A stretch of DNA of 64,000 nucleotides. Origin: Apostichopus japonicus. Taxonomy: Eukaryota; Echinodermata; Holothuroidea; Aspidochirotida; Stichopodidae. This document shows, one piece after another, positions 49,736 through 60,462 of this stretch (position 1 is its first letter; each line of letters opens with the position of its first letter). The position numbers were made by a program, and so were the translations under genes. Location of the stretch: the NCBI RefSeq assembly GCF_037975245.1, contig NC_092579.1, forward strand, positions 18,163,678-18,227,677. Direction: 5' to 3'. The notes beneath the pieces were generated by a model. The model ran no database searches and was not told the DNA's origin. It saw only the letters and a program-made list of their open reading frames with translations.

Positions 49736-50082
49736 CCGAAAGCACTGACCAAATCCCACCATCAAACAGTTCTCTCGTAATAGAGATCATGTTGTACAGT
49801 ACCAATATGGCTGAGTGAGTGTCGGACTAATTGATGCTCGATGGAAAGTCAACTTGACAAGAACATTCTGGATACACGATTTATAGTACTGTACAAGATT
49901 GGGCCCAGTGAGACCACACTAAAAGTTGATTTGAGATAAAAATAAAATAAAAAAAGTACCTGGCGACAGGGTTTTTCAGAAGTCAGTGATGAGCATCAAG
50001 TTTTTCTTCATGGAGCCAAGTATGGCTGTACAAGAAACCAATGGCAAGAAACCAAAAACAAGCCAGTAATTTCTAATTAATC

Positions 50083-50189
50083 TTACATGCTCTGCATCTT
50101 ACATGCTCTCCTCTCATCATTTAGTTTTTCTATCATCTTCATCCGGATGATTACCTTTTTAGTGGCAGGATACTTTTGCATTACCAGCT
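50083..50189 (-). CDS. Last exon of the BEN-gene model
   Basis: Acceptor TTTTTCAG, phase matching the previous exon, 35 codons to TAA at 50083-50085. Encodes LVMQKYPATKKV and MIEKLNDERRACK, like the C-terminal helices of BEN domains. Confidence 0.5.
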
Positions 50190-50317
50190 CTGAAAAATAA
50201 ATGAAAATATGGATCAATTAATGCAGGGGTGTTGATTTGCTTTTGAAAGTGTGGGAGGGTGGGGCATTTGCTTGACAGATACTATATAAGACACTATCAG
50301 AGCGCCACCTTTGGCGG

Positions 50318-50425
50318 GTTTGGCCAAAAACGCCTCCCATATTGCCGGAAATGGCACGTCCCAGGCCTTGGAAGTTGCATCTAAACATTCCGTATTTGAG
50401 ATCTCATGTTTTAGAAATTAACATT
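50318..50425 (+). repeat. Dispersed repeat with ATTGCCGGAAATG core, copy 2
   Basis: Related block by block to 14470-14575 and 51178-51290 (GCCAAAAACGCCTCCCATATT, GGAAATGGCAC, GTTGCATC, GAGATCTCATGTTT). It lies in the last intron of the BEN-gene model, near a GAGCGCCAC block shared with copy 3. Confidence 0.6.
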
Positions 50426-51177
50426 TCCCCCAAAATAAATTTACTCGGTAAAATCACTTTGAAGGGCCAGGAAAAATGACTTATGATACTTTATAAGCTC
50501 TGCTTTATTCATTGTTTTACACAGGTAGTTAAAGGTAATCATATTTTGATAAGGAGAAGCCATGTAGGGAATTTAGGTGTATATTAATTGTTAGATTTGT
50601 GTTATCATTATTTGTTTTACATGCCAAAAGTGGACCTTCTGGGAGGAGGGGGGGGGGGAATGAGCTGAGTGGGTGGGCTGTGTAAGGGACCCCATTATGT
50701 ATGTTAAAAAAGGCCCTGAAGGAGTTCCCCCTCCCCTTTAGAAAATTTTCAAAAAAATCTTGGTGATAATTAGTGTGAAAATATTGATATATATTCGAAA
50801 ATTTAGGTTACCGGTACTATAATTGTCTAACGACAATCAAGGTTTGACTGCCAGGGGCATACCCTTCAAAAAACACTCTTATTTTAGGGGTTCAGGTCAC
50901 AAAAAGTGTGGTGGGACAACATACATTAGTTTCCCCCTCCCCAATCGACACCCCAGAATTCATGAACTTTATCACAAATTGTAACATTAAATTGATTTTT
51001 GAAAACTAGTTTTAGTTACATCGTGACCTCATTTTCATAATAATAGGTGCAGTACGTGTTCTACGCTTGTCTCTTTTTTGTCCGGGTGCTGTTGTCAATA
51101 CTAACTAAGCGCGGGTGCTGTTGTCAGTAATAACTAAGCGGAGCGCCACTATAGGTTGGCACGTAGCGTACCCAAAT

Positions 51178-51290
51178 ATTTTAGCCAAAAATGTCTCCCA
51201 GATTGCAGGAAATGACACTTTTCAGGCATTTATAAGTTGCATCAATTTTTTTATTTTGAGATTTCATGTTTCACAAGTTCTTTCACTTTT
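51178..51290 (+). repeat. Dispersed repeat with ATTGCCGGAAATG core, copy 3
   Basis: Reads GCCAAAAATGTCTCCCAGAT, GGAAATGACAC, GTTGCATC and GAGATTTCATGTTT. It is preceded by GGAGCGCCACTATAGG, as copy 2 is by GAGCGCCAC. Old element of unknown class. Confidence 0.6.
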
Positions 51291-52089
51291 TTCAGTAAAA
51301 ACACTTTGTAGGAGAAAAGCTGCCAGCACCTGACATTACTTGATAAAATCTGATGTATTCATTTTGAATAGGTATAGGCATAATGTGACCCATGAAATAA
51401 CCCCTGGCATGCTTGAAACCAGGATCCCTTTACTTGCTAAAATTAATGGTTGTTCCCAAGTTGGCAAATGTTGTTTGTCTTTCAATTATATCAGATATAT
51501 ATTGCTGCTTAAAATTTGAATCAATTACGTGATTGGCCAGGATATTACTGATATTGACGTCATGAGTTATGACACACGTGGCTGAAATCATATGTAAATA
51601 ATGCCATCCAATCAGTGATCAGTTTACAATTTACGATAAATTTAGTGTTTGATTATTTGGTATCATTTAAGATCTTAGATAGGGTAATATGTCAAAAGCA
51701 TTTCATCGTTTGAATTTCTGCGTTACTGCATGTAATGTTAGATGCTCAAATTCTGTAGCCTACGTGTACCACTGTAATACCTTTGTTTTAAATTTTAGTT
51801 AAGCGTTGAATGTTTGTTAACTTATAATAATAACATTGTTAGAAAAAATGCACACTTATGTCACAATCGGAAAGATCATACTCATACTTGTTTGTTTTAA
51901 GGTTTTGACATCATGTTTTGCTGGCCAATTGCGCAATTTGTCATTACTTTGTAAAATATATACCTTCAAAATGTAGATTGCAAAGTATATCCATTCAATT
52001 AATTAGTTTTATGTTATTACCTTTTTAAATGTTTTTTAAATGTTACTAATAACAGGTAAAAGAAGACTTTAACAGAACTGTATAAGAAC

Positions 52090-52473
52090 CAGTGGCGGAG
52101 CGTCCATACAGTCGGGGGGGGGGGGGTTGGGCGGATGCCCCCCTGACGGACTCAAATGGACTGCTAGCGCCCTTTTCAGATTTTTACCACTTTTAACTTA
52201 ATCACGATTATTGACTTTTTTATTGTGCTCTCATCTACCTATTGACATTTGTCACATTTTGTTGGTGTAATTTTCTGACAAAATGCTCATATAAACACCC
52301 ACATAAACTTCCGAGTTGTCACAAATGATGATGACACCTATTTATTCTTCGTTTATTTGCGATCTAGGGAGTGTGTTTCCCAAAAAAATCTGTACGCTCC
52401 GCGCAGATAGTGTCGAAAGCGCCCTACAGACCATTCTCGCCCCCTCTGACCAATACCCTTAGCTACGCCACTG
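52090..52473. mobile_element. hAT-type MITE with perfect 8-bp target duplication
   Basis: A 384-bp element. Left end CAGTGGCGGAGC; right end reversed CAGTGGCGTAGCTAAG. ATAAGAAC is exact on both sides (52082-52089 and 52474-52481). The interior has a G12 run and no coding sequence. It lies in the last intron of the BEN-gene model. Confidence 0.95.
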
Positions 52474-52669
52474 ATAAGAACACTTAAAATATGGAAAATG
52501 TATACACTTGTATTTGAAAGTGATGATTATAATATATAGGCTTTAACAGGTGAGCTGGTTGCAAGGGGCTGATATCGGATGGTCTGGATCGGCAAGTTTG
52601 GATAATTTTGCCGATACCGGTATTTTGCCGGTAACGGCAATATATTTTGCAACACTTTGGAAAATTTTC

Positions 52670-52814
52670 CCAAATAGTAAATGCAATGGTTTTGTACGGG
52701 CGGGCGAATAATTTGTCCGGGCGGTAACTTTATGTCCGGGCGCTGACGCACCTTTTCAGATTTTGCCTGGCGCGGCGCCCGGATCAAACAGCTAGTGGAG
52801 AACACTGCAGATGT
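52670..52814 (-). repeat. GC-rich dispersed repeat with iterated GCCCGGAC, copy 1
   Basis: Read on the minus strand from 52814: CAGTGTTCTCCACTA, then GCGCCCGGACATAAAG, TACCGCCCGGAC, CGCCCGCCCG. The same series is found on the + strand at 62436-62550. The CAGTG end resembles hAT termini, but no paired end or duplication was found. Confidence 0.75.
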
Positions 52815-53041
52815 AATGGCTCGTGTCATTGTTTATCAAAAACATGGGAATACTAATGCAGTTTTTTGTCGGACCTCAGCAATCACCTGTAAAAAAACAT
52901 TAACTAATCTGAATATTTTTTGCCTGAATTATATATTAATTGAAATTAATATGACTTTCAGTGATTACTCATAAAATTAGAGCCACCTAGCCATAAATCC
53001 CTTCCATGTAATCATGGATAAACTACTCAAATCAAACTCAC

Positions 53042-53234
53042 TTGTTATGGCATCTTTTTTCCCATTGTGCAACTGCTTCTTATTATCACTGTGGGGTGAT
53101 TTGCCAGTTAAGGAGGATGTTGCCATGGAGCTCCCTAGTAAAAAGTGTTCTCATCAAGTTGCAAATGAGTTTTTTTCATTTTTGGCCTGTAGAGCTCTGT
53201 GTAGGATCTCCTGTGGAATTTTGAAGGCTTCTAG
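53042..53234 (-). CDS. Exon 3 of the BEN-gene model, disrupted
   Basis: Acceptor CTTTGCAG, donor ACAA|GTGAGT. The outer segments share one frame (LEAFKIPQEILHRALQAKNE and MATSSLTGKSPHSDNKKQL). The middle segment (ICNLMRTLFTREL) is in another frame, leaving TGATGA in the main frame. Confidence 0.5.
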
Positions 53235-54270
53235 CTGCAAAGACAAATTATAAATGTGTTTAGAGCAGCTCTGAAACCAGGAAGCCAAAAGAGGCAGTTG
53301 TAATTCCTTACAGATCTATTGATGGTCCATTTCCAAGTTTAGTAACAACTTTTTTACTGGCCAAGCATTAATATTCATGAGAAACAGCACCAAAAGCAAT
53401 AACGATCATCTGCCCAATATATGCACAACTTTATATTTACCAGGTATGAATGCAATGTGGCACTGTTGAGAAAAAGTGGTAACATTAAGCTTGGCATCAT
53501 ACACACATACATGTTGTGACAGCATAGATTTCTTGAACCTTCGGCAAGGAATCTAAAATCTGTTTCCACCCATCAGTTTTCCTGCCAGAAAGTTGTAAAA
53601 AAGGGAGGGGGGATTGGCTAACACCGAGATATGATGCTGAAATCATCATCAATGATACATCATTAGTGAGGTATGACTTTAGCAGCATGGGTGGGGGGGG
53701 ACCTATACTAGCTAGTACAATTGTGGCTTATACAGTCTACATTATGTTCATGCCGTCAACGTATCGTCACAGGAAAGTAAAGATGTACTATGTCCAAAAT
53801 TGCCATTTTGAGATAATTGCATTTAAAGATTTTAATCGTGTATAAAATATGCTCAACTTGCTAAAATATATTAAGGTTGCATTATTGTCAAAATTTTAGA
53901 TTTTGACCGCTATATGGGGTATTTAGGGGGGCCTGAAATGAACTTTTATATTCCACAAATATGACATATATACACATTTGTTTTTGGAAATAAAATAAAA
54001 ATCCTATGTCCAGGACATAGGACAGTTTATCTTTCCCTAAAATGGACATACTAACAGTTTATCATTCCACATAGGAAAATATTTGGAAAAGATAAGGCAC
54101 CTTATCATGTTCAAGAACAATTTCCCATCAAAAACTCAATTTAGCCAAAACTGGACTTATGACACCTTTACTTTTCCTGCAATACTATGTACCAAGAATG
54201 AACCTAATCAAACAGGAGGGGGGAAGGGTGGGGGTTACAGTACCACCGAGAATGATACATTAGTACACAC

Positions 54271-54381
54271 CTCATAGCCCTCAAATAAGTCAGCATTAAA
54301 ACTGTTTTCAGTTGTAAGGCTGTCTGGGTTGGAAATGCTTCCCTGCTTGGTGTTGAGGTAGAAACTGGACACCTGTCTAAC
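54271..54381 (-). CDS. Exon 2 of the BEN-gene model
   Basis: 37 open codons (VRQVSSFYLNTKQ, then ENSFNADLFEGYE) between CAAG and GAG|GTGTGT. The chosen frame is the only one that stays open and enters the next exon without a stop. No domain recognised. Confidence 0.45.
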
Positions 54382-54534
54382 CTTGCAATGGCTGCAGGTA
54401 ATCCTAATAAGTGAAGAATGATAAAATAATTCAAATTAAATAAATATGAACAGTCCTTTATATCTTTAATCATTGTTAAAGAAGTTGTGTGTTCCTTTGA
54501 ATGAGACACGTACAAACCTAGCAGTTACCTGTAC

Positions 54535-56182
54535 AGAACCCATGAAATGACCAATTAAAAATATATCTATATATGATAGAGAATTAAATAATTATACACT
54601 CCTTGGTCCAACTCCCATTGCCATACCTTTACATCAGAAAACAGTGAAAAATAAAAGAGGGACATCCAGGCTGGGCGAGGGGCTGACCTAGACCCATTAA
54701 AAAATTCCAAGTCATCGCTACTATATAAGGGTGTGACCGTTTAACCGGCCGCAAATGCACTATCCGTTTAGAAAATCACAACCCGTATAAATGGAATTAT
54801 TTTTTTTAAATTTCGAATACATTTTAAACATGAAATTTATTTTAAAATATGTAAACAAACATCGTTAATCATAAAAGAAGCAGGCTCATTACCGATCATG
54901 TATACAATATGCTAGTCTTCCTGAGTAAAAACAAAAGCAAGTAGGATGCGGCATATTTGAAAGTCAGTAACAAAACTGATAAGTTCACACACAAGTAGGG
55001 TTGGGCGATATAAGCTTTTTACCGTCACGATAAATAGTTCAAAAATTATCGCGATATTTTGATAATTACGATAATTTTTCCCCTAACAGCATTAGCGTAA
55101 ATGTCGAGCTTTGAGTGGAGGGAGAAAGAGAGATATATATGGAGGGGACATTCAAAGAGAATATCTAAAAATTCTTACGATATTTTCACAAATATTGATG
55201 CTTAGATGAGTGCTAATTCCTCACAATCAACGAGCCACCCCAAAATATTCTCTGCTTACGTAAAACTTCTATAACACGTGGAAAAACCCGAGTTGTTATA
55301 CACATAATTCCCACTGACTTTTCTCACAGAACATAAGTAGGTCATCGACATTCCAACTTGCCCAAGTTCATCGCACCGTGGGAACGACACAACACATTGA
55401 ACGTGCATGTTACATTTTCCCGCCATCTGGATGCCGAGTGTAAATTTTGGTGTACAATAATATGCAAACTGATTTCGCCCAGCTAGCAATTTTTTTCTTT
55501 TTGGCGTTGTCCATTTATTTCAGCTAAATATCGCCGGGGTCAAAATCATCCGCCGTTGAAACATATTTTATTATCTACGTGTGCAGTGGACTTCAATGAC
55601 ATTGAAACACAAATTGAAATGCATTTATACTTTTTCTTTGTGGAAATTCAACCCCAGTTACTAACTGACACCACAAGAATGCCACATAGGTCACTGAGGC
55701 GCCCCAAATGATATGATGATTAGCGATGTCTGTGACTTCATTAGAGCAGTTTTCTGATGATCCATTGCTGAGATTTGGAATATTTAAATTTATTGGTTGT
55801 TTATTCAGCAGGAACACTCACTAAATTGCCTGCTTTCTTATATTAGAAGCCTTGTAGTTTTATGTAGGTTAATTGTAGCAACACACGCTGTTGTTGGTAT
55901 ACATGGATGGTAACATCACTTTACTATAAAGACTGCCAAAAATAATTATAAACAATCATGAAAAACAAAGGTAATTTAATTCATGAGTGTTCCTTTTGTT
56001 ACATCATAGTTGATTATGCTGCAATAATCTTTTCTTTTTTTGCAACTAATAAAATATTATATATATATATATATCTCAACAATGGATAAAAAAATATGAT
56101 GGGAGTTGGACCAATGACTATATATATTTTATAATTCTCTATCACATATATATTTTTTTGGGAATTGGTTATTTTATGAGCT
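54535..56182. repeat. Pair of ~85-bp inverted copies 1.5 kb apart
   Basis: 54535-54620 and 56095-56182 are diverged reverse complements: ATGGGAGTTGGACCAA, TAATTCTCTATCA, an ATATA block and AATTGGTTATTT-like sequence match in order. Between them (near 55006) lies GGGTTGGGCGATATA followed by nested TTATCGCGATA/TATCGT blocks. The pair could be the ends of one element. Confidence 0.65.
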
Positions 56183-56414
56183 CTTTAACATCAGCTAATA
56201 TGAAACTGGATACAAATATATACTATCATTACTGGAAACCCCTATTAAATAGGAACTCACAATAGTAATCATTCTTGCATTGTCTCCAGAAGATTTTCGG
56301 TAGCTAGAGTGAAATGACATCACAAATATTACCAAAATGAAAATATTCAAGATCTGACTATAACATGATTGCTGCTAACTGAGCATAAACCCTGATCAAT
56401 TTCAGATTAGTTAC

Positions 56415-56909
56415 TGTACTCCTCAAAAGAATCTCATTTCTCTCTTCAAGTTCCTTGATTCTTTCCTTTGCCTTCCACAGTTGATTCCGCATCATTTTTA
56501 ACCAATCTGGCTGCGGTCTGGCTGGTGGTCGCTGTTGTGGTGAGGCCGGTGCTGCTGGTTGGTGTTGTGGTGGTTTATCTGCTGGGGCTGGTGGATTCTG
56601 GGATGGGGTTTGTGGTTTTTGTGATGGAGCTGGTGAACTATGTGCTGAGGCTGATGGCTTCTTGTGTTGTTTATGTTGTGGTGAAGCCTGTTTTGGGGTT
56701 GGTAGTTTGTGTGCTGGTGTTGGGGATGGTGGCTTCTGTGGTGGGGTCTGTGCCTGAGCTGGTGGTTGGTGGATAACTTCATCCTCTACAAAGTTGACCA
56801 GCTCAACTTCATCCTGACCCAAATCCAGGGTGTTGTCCCTCTGCTGCAGAAGTTGAGCAATGATGTCATGTCCTGCAGTAGACTTTGCTTTCTTTGTTGC
56901 ATCAGTTTT
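56415..56909 (-). CDS. Exon encoding proline-rich region and coiled coil (BEN-gene model)
   Basis: Acceptor CCTTGCAG, donor ACA|GTAACT, 165 open codons. Composition: acidic N-part (DLGQDEVELVNFVEDEV), a P/Q/S/T/K-rich middle and a C-terminal coiled coil with heptad-like leucines. Antisense ORFs rich in Val, Leu and Trp are shadows of the proline codons. Confidence 0.6.
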
Positions 56910-58510
56910 CTGCAAGGTACAATAATAATAATTGAAATAATAAATGGTTGATCCCTTTGAATTGACTGCCATGTCCTCTCAGAGTTTGATGGCAATGCTT
57001 AAATTGGACTTCACTGACCAAAAAGGCAAGTTAATCGAAGCAGAATTTAACTTAATGTGGAGGGCTGCCATCTTCTGAGCAAAATGATGCCTTAATATAA
57101 CAACTTTAAAGGGCCATGAAAGGTACATATCATTTTGCATTTCCTTATGTCAATTCCTATATGTCTTTGAAATCAAATGACATGATTTTTTTTTAAACAA
57201 TTGGTTAATTGCAAAATACTTTCACAAAGGAAAGATGAATGTATTACTTTTCACTCAGGTAAATAATGAATATTGATCAAAAAAATAACGAAATACAAAA
57301 TGACATGAACCCATTGTGATCATTTGAGTTATCCTGCAGAAAATAAGGGGTTGTTTGATTTTATTCACTTTGATTAAAATCACTGATTTAAATTCCGATT
57401 TTAATCAATTTTTTTTAATCATTAATTTTTAATCACCTTTTTAGATTTTGTATAAAAATAGGCCCCGCTAACAATAGAATTGATTAATAGTGCATTACAG
57501 GTCTATCATTGTAGGCCTACTGTACTACAATCAAAACAGTTTAAGGGCCAAAGAGACTTTATGATTCTGTGTTGGAAGTTAAATAGTGTGCTTGTATAGA
57601 TGATATCAGTCAGTATGACTGTCAGTGTGGGAAACAGGGCTTTAGCCAGAAATGGCTGATAGGGAGTCCAGTTCGCACCATGAGATGAGTTCACGTCCCA
57701 GGGAGAAGGGTGCACATTAACCACACCAACATACTGAATATTGAGAATGGATACAGTGGTGTAGTATGTGGTACTGTAGTAACTGTTATAGCCCTCCCCC
57801 AAAAAATGGGGGGGGGGAGGGTGTTGGGGGTCGCCGCCCGTCTAATGAACGGCTGGATGGGTCTATGGCTAAAGCAGTGGTGGGAAGACTAAAGACAACA
57901 TTTGAGATCAAGTTGCAATGTGGATTTATAAAATATATAAAAATACACCCTGCAGAAAATTGCAGCTTCTGTGTTGATAAAGTGTACAAAGGAACTGTGT
58001 TGATCATTCATCATGTTTTTCAACAATATGAATGGTTATTTAAAAATATTAATTTAATGAAATTAAGGATACAGTACACAGAAATTCTGGCAAAATAGCT
58101 GGCCCAAAATTATAATTGCCAAGAGTCATTTCAAAAGAGTAGGCCTGTAGTAGATTTAAGATTCCATTAACTATAGATGTTGGCTTGGAGACGTCCAAAT
58201 CAACATAACGGGTCGTAATAATGGAATGATTCGCGACCTTTAATTGGCCTCACTTCACTGTATATAAACCACCACGCTCTCTCTCCATCCAGTGCCATGA
58301 ACAGATAAGACACGTTATTTTTATTAGGATACGAACTCCCTAGCACTCGATTTGGCCCTAAAACCACGCTACTTTCGAAATTATTTTCAAAGGCGTAACA
58401 GCGTGAATTTGCTAGCCTCATCATTTATAGTGCGATATTCTGGGTTTAATAACTTAGTCGCGAGTTCTATCTGGAGTTTGCTTATTAAAATACTGCTCGA
58501 GCGCGTCTCA
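56910..58510. other. No gene recognised
   Basis: Contains repeated GATTTTAATC-like blocks (57358-57435) and a G11 run near 57809. A 74-codon minus ORF at 58200-58424 could be a 5' exon of the BEN-gene model, but nothing supports this beyond its being open. Confidence 0.4.
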
Positions 58511-59435
58511 GGCTTTGGGCCTTAATCAAAACCAGAACGCATTGGACCATCTAACCAAAGGGTCATATGAAATCTAAAGAAAACGTAGAAAAGTACCATA
58601 ATGCGTCTTTCCCGGTCCAAAGAGTGCCAGTACTACTAGTGCTAGTTTACACCAGTGTGAAGTTAAATACTTATTCTGCGTGCCCCGTTCGACATTCGCA
58701 AATAAGTAACTGTAGTACACATGTTACTTATTCCATAATGGATTCGATATAACTATTAGGAAACTTAAGCCTTTTGCTTCCTTACGAGATAATCAAGGTT
58801 TTTTCGTCGAAAAAGTACATTTTAGTGTATTTTTCCAAAGATAATGAGGTTTTATCAATGGGTCATATGAACTCTGAAGACGATGAAGAAAATTACCATA
58901 ATGTGTCTTCCCCGGTCCAAACAGTGCTTGACCAATTCACATGAACAATACACCAACACTAATTAGATGGATGCAACAGGGCCATGAAAAACTTTGGGCC
59001 TTAATCAAAACCAGAACGCATTGGACCACCTAACCAAAGGGTCATATGAGCTCTTAAGACAATGTAGAAGAGTACCATTTATGCGTTTTTCCCAGTCCAA
59101 AGAGTGCTTGACCAATTCACATGACCAATACATCATCACTTATTAGATGGATGTAACTGGGCCAAGAAAAACTTTAGGCCCTAATCAAGACCAGAACGTA
59201 CGCCTTGGATCACCTAACCCATGGGCCATATGAACTCCTAAGACAATGTAGAAAAGTACCATTTATAATGCATCTTTCCTGGTCCAAAGAGTGCTTGACC
59301 AATTTAAATGACCACTACATTACTTCTTTAATGAGTGTAACCGGACTGCCAATGGGTAACATGAACTATAATGCAACTTGCCCGGTCCAAATAATGTTTG
59401 ACCAATTTACATGACCATTGACCACTACATTATTA

Positions 59436-60462
59436 TAGTCAGTTGGGGTAAAAAAAACAACCCCTTTATAGAAGGGGAATATTTAGCCAAAGTTCTAATT
59501 TATTTTGGGTGATAGTCCTACTGTGTATGTCTAGTTTATTATTATACAATTTCTGGACTACTACTGTATGTCACTTCGCTGCCAATCACCACTTCATCAA
59601 ATCAAGCGAATGCTAAAATAGCGAAATTTGAAGTTTGTACCACATATCCGAAACTTTCTCCTTCATACCCAGCTTATATGATGAGGAGATTATTCCAGCA
59701 GTTACAGCATAGCAGTTATAGTGATATTACACTCCCACATGATAGAATTACTCCAACTTCATACACGCTTCATGGGGGGCCTTGTTTTTTTTTACCCCCA
59801 AAAAATGATGCGAATGGGGTAAAAAAAAACAAGTACTTTCCGGCTCCAATGTACTCCATATTTTGCCCGAATGGATAAATTTTTCCATAATGTTGATTTT
59901 AGAGGCTATAGGCAAATAGTTTTCATGTCTGTCATGTGTCAAAAATGTTAAATAATTGGGCAGAAGTAACTGAAATTGGCTCAACTCTAATGTTTCTACT
60001 ATATTACACCACGTTTGTGTAGCATCATATACACACTGTACAGTATGAATACGGCCGAGCACGACATATGACACAAGCCATCCATAATTTTGAATTAAGA
60101 CAATTTACAATTTTTTTCCTTTTTCATGTAAAGGTAGTAGCTCATACTTAGATGTAATTATATGCAAACATGATTTTAAGATACATTCATGAAGAAAATA
60201 GCTGTTTACTAGCATTGTTTTTTTTAACCCTGCATTGTGTTTTTTTTACCCCGAATTGAGCAAATTTTGGGGGTAAAAAAAACCCAACATTTTCCGCAAA
60301 AAACGACACAAGTTCCATTTACAAAAAAGTTATTTTTGTTAGATTCTCTTTAAAAGAATCCCACTCCAAACACACTGGAACATTGGAACCGTAACAATAC
60401 CTCTTACTCATCAATTTTTAGAGCAAACTTTAGGTAAATTGTCTTTTTACCCCACTTGACTA
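59436..60462. mobile_element. 1,027-bp TIR element inserted in the satellite (TA target)
   Basis: Left end TAGTCAGTTGGGGTAAAAAA; right end reversed TAGTCAAGTGGGGTAAAAAG. TA dinucleotides flank both sides (59434-59435 and 60463-60464). Removing the element and one TA restores the satellite sequence CATTATTACTTCTT. GGGGTAAAAAA motifs recur inside in both orientations (about 59787, 59816, 60246, 60269). No transposase ORF is present; TA targets suggest a Tc1/mariner-type non-autonomous element. Confidence 0.85.

Larger units (their letters stand above)
50083..56909 (-). pseudogene. BEN-like domain gene with proline-rich and coiled-coil region; BEN exon frameshifted
   Basis: Four minus-strand exons whose phases close: 56415-56909 (165 codons), 54271-54381 (37 codons), 53042-53234 (64 codons plus one base), 50083-50189 (two bases plus 35 codons including TAA). 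The first has an acidic start, a Pro/Gln/Thr/Ser-rich stretch of about 100 residues and a coiled coil (RNQLWKAKERIKELEERNEI). The third and fourth resemble a BEN domain, a DNA/protein-interaction fold: KIPQEILHRALQAKNE, NLMRTLFTREL, SSLTGKSPHS and VIIRMKMIEKLNDERR. In the third exon the frame shifts by one base at an A7 run and returns about 50 bases later, leaving TGATGA in the main frame. This is either a decayed gene or two indel errors in the assembly. The 5' end was not found. Exon 2 could also use an acceptor ten bases upstream. Confidence 0.55.

Noticed and set aside
47916-49752. Minus ORFs rich in Leu, Phe, Tyr and Ile resembling membrane proteins
   Set aside because: Artefacts of the GTAAATAAA core read in reverse (FTLFTL patterns).
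55256-55489. Minus ORF with several Cys residues, considered as a THAP-like zinc finger
   Set aside because: Cys/His spacing and the AVPTIF-type ending of THAP domains are not present.
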